Below, in pieces: positions 28,001 to 35,923 of a stretch of DNA of 64,000 nucleotides; positions within the stretch are counted from its first letter, which is position 1, and every line of letters begins with the position of its first letter. Both the position numbers and the translations under genes were made by a program. This DNA is from CBDBJK01 sp965206395 (GTDB taxonomy: Bacteria; Chloroflexota; Dehalococcoidia; Lucifugimonadales; CATOSD01). A model generated the notes under the pieces. The model saw nothing but the letters and a program-made list of their open reading frames with translations. It was not told the DNA's origin and ran no database searches. The stretch lies in NCBI GenBank assembly GCA_965206395.1, contig CBDBJK010000035.1:62001-126000 (forward strand), read 5' to 3'.

Positions 28001-29041
28001 ATGGCTAATGAAACCATACGAATCGGACTCGTTGGAGCGGGCGCTAACACGACGCTGCGCCATATCCCTGGCTATAACGCGATAGAAGGCGTTGAGATCG
28101 TCAGCGTGGCTAATCGCAGCCGCGCGTCGGCTCAGCGAATTGCCGACGAGTATAAAATACCCAACGTGTACGACAGCTGGGTCGACCTCATAGCTGCGCC
28201 GGATACCGACGCCATCTGCATCGGAACATGGCCCTACACGCACCGGACGATGGTGTTGGCCGCGCTGGAATGCAACAAGCATGTCACTACGGAAGCACGC
28301 ATGGCTATGAACGCGGCACAGGCCCACGAAATGCTGGAGGCTTCCCGCAAGAAGCCAAATCTGGTAACGCAGATTGTTCCCTCTCCGATGAGCCTGAAAG
28401 TAGACAGCACAATCAAGCAACTCATAGCCGACGGCTATCTGGGAGACATCATGTCGGTTGACGTGACCGTACATCAAGGGGGGTTCATCGACAAAGACGC
28501 GCCAATGCACTGGCGCAACAACCGCGACCTGAGCGGCTACAACATCATGAGCATGGGAATCTGGTATGAGGCGATGATGCGCTGGGTCGGTCACGCCGAG
28601 AGCGTTATGGCTGTCACCAGAGTCAATGCGACCAGTCGAAAGGATGGAACAGGCGCGCGCCACTTCATCAGCATCCCCGACCAGGTTGAAATCCTGTGCG
28701 AGATGGCTTCAGGGCCAGTGGCGCACCTGCGTCTCAGCACCGTCTTCGGCCTTGCGCCCGCGCCACAGGTCTGGTTCTTCGGCACAGAGGGAACCCTATG
28801 GCTGGACGCCTCGACAATGACGCTTCATGGCGGACGACGCGGCGACGACAAGCTGTCCGAGATCGAGATTCCTCGCGAAAAGCAGGGCGCTTGGCGGGTC
28901 GAGGAAGAGTTCATCAACGCCATCAGAGGCACGGAAGAGATAACCCATACAACCTTCGCGGACGGCGTTAAATACATGGAGTTTACCGAGGCAGTGACCC
29001 GAAGCGCGCAGACGGGCAAGGCCGTGCAACTGCCGCTTTAG
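28001..29041 (+). CDS. Gfo/Idh/MocA family oxidoreductase
   Basis: 346 residues. The ATG at 28001 is preferred over a GTG at 27992 because AAGAGGAAGG lies eight bases before it. The N-terminal Rossmann fold has GLVGAGANTTLRHIPGY for NAD(P) and the family's second motif appears as KHVTTEARMAMNAAQ, with Thr-Glu where EKP is common. The C-terminal beta-sheet domain forms the dimer. It would oxidise a sugar or inositol-like alcohol. The missing EKP Lys may mean altered chemistry or a loss of activity. Confidence 0.88.
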   Translation: MANETIRIGLVGAGANTTLRHIPGYNAIEGVEIVSVANRSRASAQRIADEYKIPNVYDSWVDLIAAPDTDAICIGTWPYTHRTMVLAALECNKHVTTEARMAMNAAQAHEMLEASRKKPNLVTQIVPSPMSLKVDSTIKQLIADGYLGDIMSVDVTVHQGGFIDKDAPMHWRNNRDLSGYNIMSMGIWYEAMMRWVGHAESVMAVTRVNATSRKDGTGARHFISIPDQVEILCEMASGPVAHLRLSTVFGLAPAPQVWFFGTEGTLWLDASTMTLHGGRRGDDKLSEIEIPREKQGAWRVEEEFINAIRGTEEITHTTFADGVKYMEFTEAVTRSAQTGKAVQLPL

Positions 29042-29157
29042 TTTGGAAAGACGACTCACCCTCACCTTGGTACTCTCTTAATCAAAGGGAGAGGAAAACA
29101 TAAACTGCTTTCAAGCAGAATTGGAATGGAAACTAGAGGGGGCCTCATACACAGAAT

Positions 29158-30357
29158 ATGAATTACGACAATCTGTTTTCAAAGAGTTTACCAGCACCAG
29201 TTGAGACGCACCCCAGCTCGCGCATCGATACCAAATACGTATTCTCAGTCACATACGCCGACCCCGACTCTCTTCCCGCCGAGGGCTTGTCGGATGCTCT
29301 GCGAGTCGCTATGCGCACGCAATCACGAGATCTGGCAAAGTACCCACCTCCACAAGGGCACATAGCCATGAGGGAGCTAATCGCCCAAAACCTCAAGGAG
29401 AAACGCGGGCTTGAGACGAGCATCGACTCGATCTTCCTCAGCAGTGGTGCTGGTGGGGCCATAGAGGTCATCCTCGACGCCTTCATCGACCCTGGGGATA
29501 TCGTATTGGTCGAGGAGTTCACCTATCTTGGTACGCTCTCGATGTTGCTGGCGCGGCGCGCTCAGGTCATCCACGTGCCCACCGACGACCAGGGCATGAA
29601 CACCGACGCCCTTGAAGGCACGCTGAAAGAGTTGGCGGCTCAGGGCAAGCATCCCAAAATGATATACACAATCTCCGTATTCCAGAACCCGCTGGGTGTG
29701 ACTATGAGCCTTGAGAGGCGCAAGCATCTGTTGGAGCTTTCGCATCGCTACGGCGTCCCCATCCTTGAGAACGAGTCATATGCCGACTTTCAGATAGACG
29801 GCGACCCGCCGCCCCAATCAATAAAGGGCATGGACGACCAGGACTCGGTGATGTACGTCTCGGCGTACACAAAGCTCCTGGGATGCGGCCTGCGCCTTGG
29901 CTATGGTGTCGTTCCCGAACAGATTAAAGAAACTCTAGCGAAGCTGAGGTTCGGCGGCGCGCCAAGCCATCTGGCGTCGATGACAGTTCACGAATACCTG
30001 CGGGAACACAAAGATGAGTACATCGAAAAGGTCGGCTCTAATCTGAGAGCCAAGCGGGACGCCCTGCTAGCCGCGCTGGGAGAGTATTTCCCTCCCGATT
30101 GCACCTGGACGAAGCCGAGCGGAGGAATGATGGTCTGGGTTCAGATGCCTGAAGGCGCAGACACATGGGCCGCGTTGGAAAAGGCAGTTGAAGCCGATGT
30201 GAAGTACAATCCAGGCCCGGTATTCCGAGCCAATCGAGACGGCAATAACTTCCTGCGGCTCACCTACAGCCACAACACGCCGGACGAGATAAGGGAGGGC
30301 GTCGGCATCCTGGCAGGAGTATTCGAGCGCGAGGGGCTATTCGGCGCAGGCGCTTGA
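29158..30357 (+). CDS. PLP-dependent aminotransferase, class I/II (2-aminoadipate transaminase-like)
   Basis: 399 residues. The fold-type I core is complete: SSGAGGAIEVILDAFIDPGD, VSVFQNPLGVTMS, ESYADFQIDG, and the PLP lysine in VSAYTKLLGCGLRLGY. It resembles LysN/KAT II-type enzymes and lacks the MocR DNA-binding domain. It follows the Gfo/Idh gene by 116 bases and overlaps the next start by four bases, so it is likely cotranscribed. The amino donor is unknown. Confidence 0.92.
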   Translation: MNYDNLFSKSLPAPVETHPSSRIDTKYVFSVTYADPDSLPAEGLSDALRVAMRTQSRDLAKYPPPQGHIAMRELIAQNLKEKRGLETSIDSIFLSSGAGGAIEVILDAFIDPGDIVLVEEFTYLGTLSMLLARRAQVIHVPTDDQGMNTDALEGTLKELAAQGKHPKMIYTISVFQNPLGVTMSLERRKHLLELSHRYGVPILENESYADFQIDGDPPPQSIKGMDDQDSVMYVSAYTKLLGCGLRLGYGVVPEQIKETLAKLRFGGAPSHLASMTVHEYLREHKDEYIEKVGSNLRAKRDALLAALGEYFPPDCTWTKPSGGMMVWVQMPEGADTWAALEKAVEADVKYNPGPVFRANRDGNNFLRLTYSHNTPDEIREGVGILAGVFEREGLFGAGA

Positions 30358-31563
30358 CTTACGTAGCTGACCTTCATACTCACTCGGCCTTTGCACGTGC
30401 CACAAGCAAGGAGCTTAATTTCGAGAACCTCGCGAAGTGGGCCAAGATCAAGGGCATAGACCTCCTCGCCAGCGCAGACTTCACTCATCCCGCCTGGTTT
30501 CAAGAGACCGCGCGCAAGCTCCGCGAGACTGGTGACGGCCTGTACGAATTCGACGGCGTCAGGTTCATTCTTGGTACAGAAGTAAACTGTGTCAGCGACC
30601 AGGGCGGCAGGCATCGGAGGATTCACGCGCTTATCTTCGCCCCCAGCCTCGATGCCGTGGAGCGCATCAACAGGGTGCTGGCGACCAGGGGCAACCTTGA
30701 TGGCGATGGGCGGCCTACTTTGCAGATGTCTCTCAGAGAGCTTCTGCACACTCTACTGGACATAGATAATCGCTGCATGTTGATACCAGCACACGTGTGG
30801 ACGCCCTGGTTTGGAATCTATGGCTCGAAGTCGGGCTTCGATTCCCTGGCAGAGTGCTTTGGCGATGACGTATCGCATATCTACGCGGTGGAGACAGGCC
30901 TTTCCAGTGACCCCGCAATGAATTGGCACATACCTGAACTTGACGGCGTGTCCATCGTTTCGTTTTCCGATGCCCACTCGCTGCCGAAGCTGGGGCGGGA
31001 GCTAACGGTAATCGACGGCGAGCTTAACTATCAGGGCCTTATAGATTCCCTCAAGAATCAAAGTATCGCATACACGATCGAGTTCTTTCCGGAGGAGGGC
31101 AAGTACCACTATTCAGGACATCGAAAGTGTGGCATCAGCTACTCCCCTGCCGATGTCGAAAGCCACGGGCGAAGTTGTCCCGTGTGCAAACGCCGCCTTA
31201 CGCTCGGTGTGATGCAGCGTGTCGACGAGCTTGCCGCCAGGGAAGTTAATACCTGGACGGATGCCGAAGGCTTCATCAGGGCAGACAACGGGCGACCTCC
31301 GTTCAAGTCGCTGGTGGCACTGCAGCAGATAATCGCCGAAAGCATGGGCAAGGGAGTAAACACAAAGGGAGTGCAGGCCGAATACTTCAGGCTAGTCCGC
31401 GAGTTCGGCAGTGAGATTTCGATATTGATGGATACGCCTCTATCAGACATCGAAGGCGTCTCTGGCGAGAGGAATGAGGTGGTACCCAAAAACTAGACAA
31501 CTGGCTAAGAGAGAGTCCAGCTCCTAAAATAACCGGCAACTAACCGACGTGAAGGAGCAGGAC

Positions 31564-31848
31564 ATGAAGCAGACGAGGAATAAGCACAGTCCGGCGTTCA
31601 AGGCCAAGGTGGCCCTGGCCGCCCTTGCGGGGGAAGGGACCATCGCCCAGCTGGCCAGCCGATTTGAGGTCCATCCCAGTCAGATTCACGCCTGGAAAAG
31701 GGCCCTGGTGGAAGGAGCCCCGGAGCTATTTGCCACCAATCAGAAATCCCAGGAGAAAGCCAAGGAAGCTCAGATTAACCACCTCTACCGGCACATCGGC
31801 CAGCTGAAGGTGGAACGCGATTTTTTGTCGGAAAGGTCCGGTCTATGA
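31564..31848 (+). CDS. IS3-family OrfA
   Basis: 94 residues from the ATG at 31564, after GAAGGAG (a GTG at 31549 is in frame). It carries the helix-turn-helix TIAQLASRFEVHPSQIHAWKRAL and a C-terminal leucine-zipper-like helix, as in IS3 OrfA proteins that bind the IS ends. The stop overlaps the orfB start (ATGA), which suits coupled translation or frameshifting to make OrfAB. Confidence 0.92.
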   Translation: MKQTRNKHSPAFKAKVALAALAGEGTIAQLASRFEVHPSQIHAWKRALVEGAPELFATNQKSQEKAKEAQINHLYRHIGQLKVERDFLSERSGL

Positions 31849-32780
31849 GTCGCAGCATACGGCGAGCCATGATAGACCGAGACCACCCGCAGCTGTCTTT
31901 GGTGCGTCAATGTATCCTGCTGGACGTCAGCCGGGCCTCGGTGTACTACCGGCCGGTACCGACCAGGGCAGAAGACCTGGAGTTGATGGCCCTGATGGAC
32001 CGTCAGTATTTGAAGACCCCCTTCTACGGCTCCAGGAAGATGAAGGCCTGGCTGCTGCAACAGGGCTATCTGGTGAGCCGAAAAAGGGTTCGAAGGCTGA
32101 TGCGGTTGATGGGTCTGGAAGCCATCTACCGGCGTCCCAACACCAGCAAACCAGCGCCGGGACACCGGATCTTTCCCTATCTGCTGAAGGGAGTGGAGGT
32201 TAATCGGGTCGACCAGGTCTGGGCCGCGGACATCACCTACATCCCCATGGCGAAGGGCTTCCTGTACCTGGTGGCCATCATGGACTGGCACAGCCGGCAC
32301 GTGCTGGCCTGGAAGCTCTCCAACACCATGGACACCAGCTTCTGCGTGGCGGCGTTGGAGGAAGCCCTGGGTAAGGGACGACCGGAGATATTCAACACCG
32401 ACCAGGGGAGTCAGTTCACCAGTGAGGCCTTTACCCAGACGTTGCAGGAGCAGAGGGTCCAGGTCAGCATGGATGGTAAGGGTAGGTACCTGGACAACAT
32501 CTTCGTGGAGCGGCTGTGGCGGAGCATCAAGTACGAGGAGGTGTATCTGAAAGCTTACCAGACCGTCGCCGAGGCCCGAACTGGGATCAATGCCTACCTG
32601 GAGTTCTACAACCGGCAGAGGCCTCACCAGGCTTTGGGCTACCGGACCCCAGCAGAGGTGTACCAACATGGCCAGGAAGAAAGGGGAGCAGCAGCTGAAG
32701 AAGCAGGGCTGCCATCGGGCTTGGTGAAACCTAGCGCAGGGGTGGGAGACTCTCTTAATTTAGCCCTCGTGCTGTCTTAA
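31845..32780 (+). CDS. IS3-family OrfB, DDE integrase
   Basis: 311 residues. The HTH_21-like region (SRKRVRRLMRLMGLEAIYRR) precedes the rve integrase core: Asp in VWAADITYIPM, Asp in FNTDQGSQFTS, and Glu in DNIFVERLWRSIKYEEVY, a D-D-35-E spacing. The C-terminal HQALGYRTPAEVY motif is typical. It appears intact, with the stop just inside the right end of the element. Confidence 0.94.
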   Translation: MSRSIRRAMIDRDHPQLSLVRQCILLDVSRASVYYRPVPTRAEDLELMALMDRQYLKTPFYGSRKMKAWLLQQGYLVSRKRVRRLMRLMGLEAIYRRPNTSKPAPGHRIFPYLLKGVEVNRVDQVWAADITYIPMAKGFLYLVAIMDWHSRHVLAWKLSNTMDTSFCVAALEEALGKGRPEIFNTDQGSQFTSEAFTQTLQEQRVQVSMDGKGRYLDNIFVERLWRSIKYEEVYLKAYQTVAEARTGINAYLEFYNRQRPHQALGYRTPAEVYQHGQEERGAAAEEAGLPSGLVKPSAGVGDSLNLALVLS

Positions 32781-32997
32781 TAATGGGGTCCACCTTAGAT
32801 TGCCGATGGCATAAGTCGAGTCAGAAAAGGAGACGTTTTCATTGAGCCTGGGTATGATGGGTTATACGGTACGGTAAAGATATGGTCGGATGAGTCCCCC
32901 GAACCTGTCGGGGCGACGCGTCAGACGCAGATGATGTTAGATGAATGAGGATAGGATTAAATAGCGAAAACTAATCATTAATTAAGGAGGAAGATTG

Positions 32998-33417
32998 ATG
33001 ATAGCAATAGAAGGTAAGATGCGAGAGTTGCTGAACAGCGCTCTCACCGACATGTGTGTATGCCTAGTGGGAACGGCCTCGAAGGACGGACAACCTCAGA
33101 TTAGCATGAAGGGCAGCGTAAGCGTGTATGACGGCGACACGCTGGCCTATTGGGAGCGCTCCCTGCGCTCGGCACTTGATAACGTCAGCGAGAACCCGAA
33201 GGTTGTCATCTTCTATCGAAACCCTGAAAAACGCATCAACTGGCGTTTTCAAGGCACTGCTACAGCCTACGAGTCAGGAGAAGTACGTGAGAAGGTGAAA
33301 AACCAGACCCCTCAGCCTGAGCTTGACCGAGACCCGGACGACAAAGGGGTCGCCATCCTTGTGAAAGTGGCCAATATCACTGACCTGGGAGGCACCGTTC
33401 TTCAACAGAAAGATTAG
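32998..33417 (+). CDS. Pyridoxamine 5'-phosphate oxidase-like protein
   Basis: 139 residues from the ATG at 32998 with an AAGGAGGAAG site. The split-barrel flavin-binding fold is suggested by VCLVGTASKDGQPQISMKGSVSVYDGDTLAYWE and the later NPKVVIFYRNPEKRINWRFQGTA. Such single-domain proteins bind FMN, F420 or haem. The function is not known; a redox role is inferred. It lies just beyond the endonuclease Q remnant. Confidence 0.8.
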   Translation: MIAIEGKMRELLNSALTDMCVCLVGTASKDGQPQISMKGSVSVYDGDTLAYWERSLRSALDNVSENPKVVIFYRNPEKRINWRFQGTATAYESGEVREKVKNQTPQPELDRDPDDKGVAILVKVANITDLGGTVLQQKD

Positions 33418-33437
33418 CCTTGAAGTCAAATACGCAG

Positions 33438-33638
33438 CTACGGGGGGCTGTGCCGCATTCGCTGAAAAAAATAAATAAGCATGATCGCTATGGGAATCGC
33501 GATGATGACGAAGCTGAGAGATATGACGATTGCAGCTGGTCCCAGACCAAATACGGCGTCAATCTGATGCCTGATCCATTCCAGCAAGACCGGGTCTCCC
33601 GGTTCACCTTCATGGGCAAGAACGGAGAGCAGAAGCAT
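33438..33638 (-). CDS. Small single-span membrane protein beside MFS gene
   Basis: 66 residues. The start is 12 bases after the stop of the upstream MFS gene on the same strand. A short hydrophobic N-terminus (MLLLSVLAHEGEPGDP) is followed by a clear membrane helix (PAAIVISLSFVIIAIPIAIMLIYFF) and a basic tail. The close spacing suggests cotranscription and a possible accessory role for the carrier. An opposite-strand ORF covers the same bases but lacks such features. Confidence 0.6.
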   Translation of the reverse strand: MLLLSVLAHEGEPGDPVLLEWIRHQIDAVFGLGPAAIVISLSFVIIAIPIAIMLIYFFQRMRHSPP

Positions 33639-33650
33639 CAGACGCGCCGC

Positions 33651-34967
33651 CTAATCGCCGTCCCCAGAGGGCGCAGTTGCTTGAACCGTTTGTAGGGGCT
33701 GGAATCTATTCGAGTACTTCTTCTCTCTGACGCTGAACGCGGAAATGGTAGCGCCAATCAGCAGAGCGCCTGCAATTCCGAACGGGACAGTGTACGATCC
33801 GAAAACGTCGTATAGCACGCCGCCCAAGAATACACTGAGCGCACTGCCCATCTGGTGGGCTAATGTCGTCGTGCCGCCGAGCGTGCCCATATTCTTCAGT
33901 CCGTAGATGTCGGCGGTCAGTGACGAGGTTAGAGCGGCAGAGGCAACCCACGAAAACCCCGCGACCAAAGCAAAAACCCATATCCCAGATGACCCCGGAG
34001 CCAAAAGCAGCGCGACGTAGGCAAGGCTACGAATCGCGTATATTGTGCCTAACACGTTTTTGCGGCCAAACTTATCGGAAATAGAACCCGCAACCAGCAC
34101 ACCAACGATGTTTAAGGCGCTCATCATACCGAAGGCCATTGCCGCCATGCCCGGCGAGTTTCCGCGCTCGATAGCGAATGGAATGAAATGAGCGGAGATT
34201 ATGGCGGTCGTCATACCGCACACAAAGTACGCGCCGGTCAATTGCCAGATTGGGGAAGTTTTATAGGAGTCTCGCCAGCTATCAAACTCTAGAGGACCGG
34301 GTTGCGTCTGGGGCCTCACTGTCGGCGAGTTGTCCATCGTATCCCGCAAATCGCCGTCAGGGATCTCGCCAATGTCTTTAGGGTCGTCTCTTATTATCAG
34401 CATTGCCAGCGGCATCGCCAGGAAGACGATGAACGCGCCCAAAACTACCCACGTGAATCGCCATCCAGCCCATATTATCAGGTAAGTGGCGAAGGGAACC
34501 AGCACCAGGGAACCAGCGGACGCCCCGGCGGTGCTAATGCTCACTACAGCGCCCCGCTTGCGATAGAACCACTTTACCAGCAACGCGTGTATTGTGACGA
34601 ACGACGTACCACCCGTGGCTACCGACATAACGAAGCCATAGACGATCACCAGAAACCAGATGCTGTTGACCAGGCTAAGCGCCATGGTCCCAGCGCCTAA
34701 CACAAGGAGGCTAACAGAGATTACTTTTCGCCCGCCGTGCCGGTCATACAGGCGGCCAATGAAAGGCTGGCTCAGCCCGTTAACGCCCATGCCGATGGCA
34801 ATGGCAAGGGAAATCGTGCCCCGGCTCCAACCAAACTCGTCGCTCATGGGAATGATGAACGCGCCGAAGCTGCTTGTAGTGCCCGTGGTCACTAGCATAG
34901 CGAAGAAGGTGGCGGCCAGTATGAACCACCCGTAGAAGATGCCGTTTCGGCGGACGGATTCAGCCAA
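33651..34967 (-). CDS. MFS transporter (monocarboxylate type)
   Basis: 438 residues, twelve predicted membrane segments. FYGWFILAATFFAMLVTTG at the start, GRLYDRHGGRK after segment 2 and SDKFGRKNVLG after segment 8 are major facilitator signatures of the monocarboxylate/oxalate-formate branch. A central hydrophilic loop lies near residues 200-225. It is probably an organic acid carrier; which one is not known. It is similar in type to the carrier at 24345-25592. Confidence 0.9.
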   Translation of the reverse strand: MAESVRRNGIFYGWFILAATFFAMLVTTGTTSSFGAFIIPMSDEFGWSRGTISLAIAIGMGVNGLSQPFIGRLYDRHGGRKVISVSLLVLGAGTMALSLVNSIWFLVIVYGFVMSVATGGTSFVTIHALLVKWFYRKRGAVVSISTAGASAGSLVLVPFATYLIIWAGWRFTWVVLGAFIVFLAMPLAMLIIRDDPKDIGEIPDGDLRDTMDNSPTVRPQTQPGPLEFDSWRDSYKTSPIWQLTGAYFVCGMTTAIISAHFIPFAIERGNSPGMAAMAFGMMSALNIVGVLVAGSISDKFGRKNVLGTIYAIRSLAYVALLLAPGSSGIWVFALVAGFSWVASAALTSSLTADIYGLKNMGTLGGTTTLAHQMGSALSVFLGGVLYDVFGSYTVPFGIAGALLIGATISAFSVREKKYSNRFQPLQTVQATAPSGDGD

Positions 34968-35119
34968 AGGTCACGCTCCTGGATATTTGCTTCTTCGCGA
35001 AGATAGTTTTGTCGAGTCTAGCACCAAGGGAAGTCTTTAGCAAGGATTTCGATTCGCGTGACCCCGCCTCTTCCCTCAAGGACGAAAACAGTCCCAATGC
35101 CTTACACCGGCTGCTTGCC

Positions 35120-35148
35120 TTGACAGGCCCAACGCCGTTGGGTACGCT
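35120..35148 (+). promoter_or_regulatory. Promoter of tRNA-Met
   Basis: TTGACA (35120-35125), a 17-base spacer and TACGCT (35143-35148), 18 bases before the tRNA. Confidence 0.6.
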
Positions 35149-35166
35149 TGAACAGACAGACTATGC

Positions 35167-35234
<68 letters not shown>

Positions 35235-35241
<7 letters not shown>

Positions 35242-35287
35242 CGCTTGACAAAATCAAGAACTTTCACCTTGAAGCTCACTCTAGCGC
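35235..35287 (+). repeat. Left copy of imperfect direct repeat (possible att site)
   Basis: CCCACCA (tRNA 3' end), a nine-base gap, AAATCAAGAAC and a further 26 bases that match the copy at 37578-37629 at about 17 positions. The two copies bracket the two-gene membrane cassette. Confidence 0.45.
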
Positions 35288-35368
35288 TCTAAGGCTGTAA
35301 GGTGCTAGAAGATCAGAGACGCTGGAAGGGTGTATATTGTAGGCTAACGATCAGGAGGCATACGGCGG

Positions 35369-35923
35369 ATGGTCAATGACACCGATAGGTTCTACCACGA
35401 ACTGAAAGCCTATTTGGAATCATTCCCACAGCGGGAAGACCTCCCAGATGTTCCGGTGACCATGACCGGCATCCCACGTGAAGGGCTAACCGTAAAATAT
35501 CAGCATCCTTCGGCCGGACCTGTAGACCCAGCGGATCTGGCCGGCGAGGCTGCCAAGGTAATTGGGGCCGCTGGAATAGGAACCGCCGGGGGTGCAGTCA
35601 TAGGTGCAGTCATCGGCAAGGTAGTTTTGGGCGGAACATTGGCTCGGATTGGCGTAGCCTCGGCTGGCGCAGCTATTGGTATACCCATTCTCGCACCAGT
35701 AGCCCTCGTAGGCGGGGCCATTTCCACGGCCGCATACGCGGCTTACAAGATAGGCAAGGGCAAACGTGAGCAAGGAAACGCCGAAGAACTGTTGGAACGG
35801 CTAATGGAACACATGCAGGGATTCAACCCATCAGTCAAGTGGCCTGAAATTGAGGTCTATGTATCCGTGCCTGAAACCGGGCTAGCCGCAATATGGCAGC
35901 CCGCACTCGAAGATGGAGTGTAG
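35369..35923 (+). CDS. Hypothetical glycine-zipper membrane protein
   Basis: 184 residues. The soluble N-terminus (~1-55) precedes two long hydrophobic stretches dense in GxxxG/AxxxG spacing (roughly 62-90 and 97-123: GAAGIGTAGGAVIGAVIG and AAIGIPILAPVALVGGAIS), then a charged helical C-terminus. Glycine zippers of this kind pack membrane helices and occur in pore-forming and channel proteins. I recognise no family. It overlaps or abuts the next gene, which has the same kind of membrane region, so the two products probably act together. Confidence 0.75.
   Translation: MVNDTDRFYHELKAYLESFPQREDLPDVPVTMTGIPREGLTVKYQHPSAGPVDPADLAGEAAKVIGAAGIGTAGGAVIGAVIGKVVLGGTLARIGVASAGAAIGIPILAPVALVGGAISTAAYAAYKIGKGKREQGNAEELLERLMEHMQGFNPSVKWPEIEVYVSVPETGLAAIWQPALEDGV

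Larger units (their letters stand above)
31475..32797 (+). mobile_element. IS3-family insertion sequence
   Basis: About 1.32 kb. The left end TGAGGTGGTACCCAAAAACT and the inverted right end TAAGGTGGACCCCATTATTA match at most positions. The ends fall exactly where the endonuclease Q reading frame breaks and resumes. GA occurs on both sides, but a longer target duplication is not clear. It contains orfA and orfB. Confidence 0.9.
30354..32948 (+). pseudogene. Endonuclease Q family PHP protein, split by an IS3 element
   Basis: The start is TTG at 30354 overlapping the aminotransferase stop (TTGA). The N-terminal part (30354-31474) has ADLHTHSAFARATSKELN and DFTHP metal motifs of the PHP domain and a zinc-finger-like CGISYSPAD...CPVCKRR, as in EndoQ, which nicks DNA 5' of deaminated bases. 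After SGER the frame enters the IS and ends at 31496. The missing C-terminus resumes beyond the IS (32798-32948): IADGISRVRKGDVFIEPG and onward to a TGA. The joined gene would be about 423 residues. The truncated form lacks the terminal beta domain. Confidence 0.85.

Noticed and set aside
33420..33695. Plus-strand ORF of 91 codons between the PNPOx-like and MFS genes
   Set aside because: The opposite strand holds a better-supported small membrane protein; this ORF is charged, irregular and overlaps the MFS gene.
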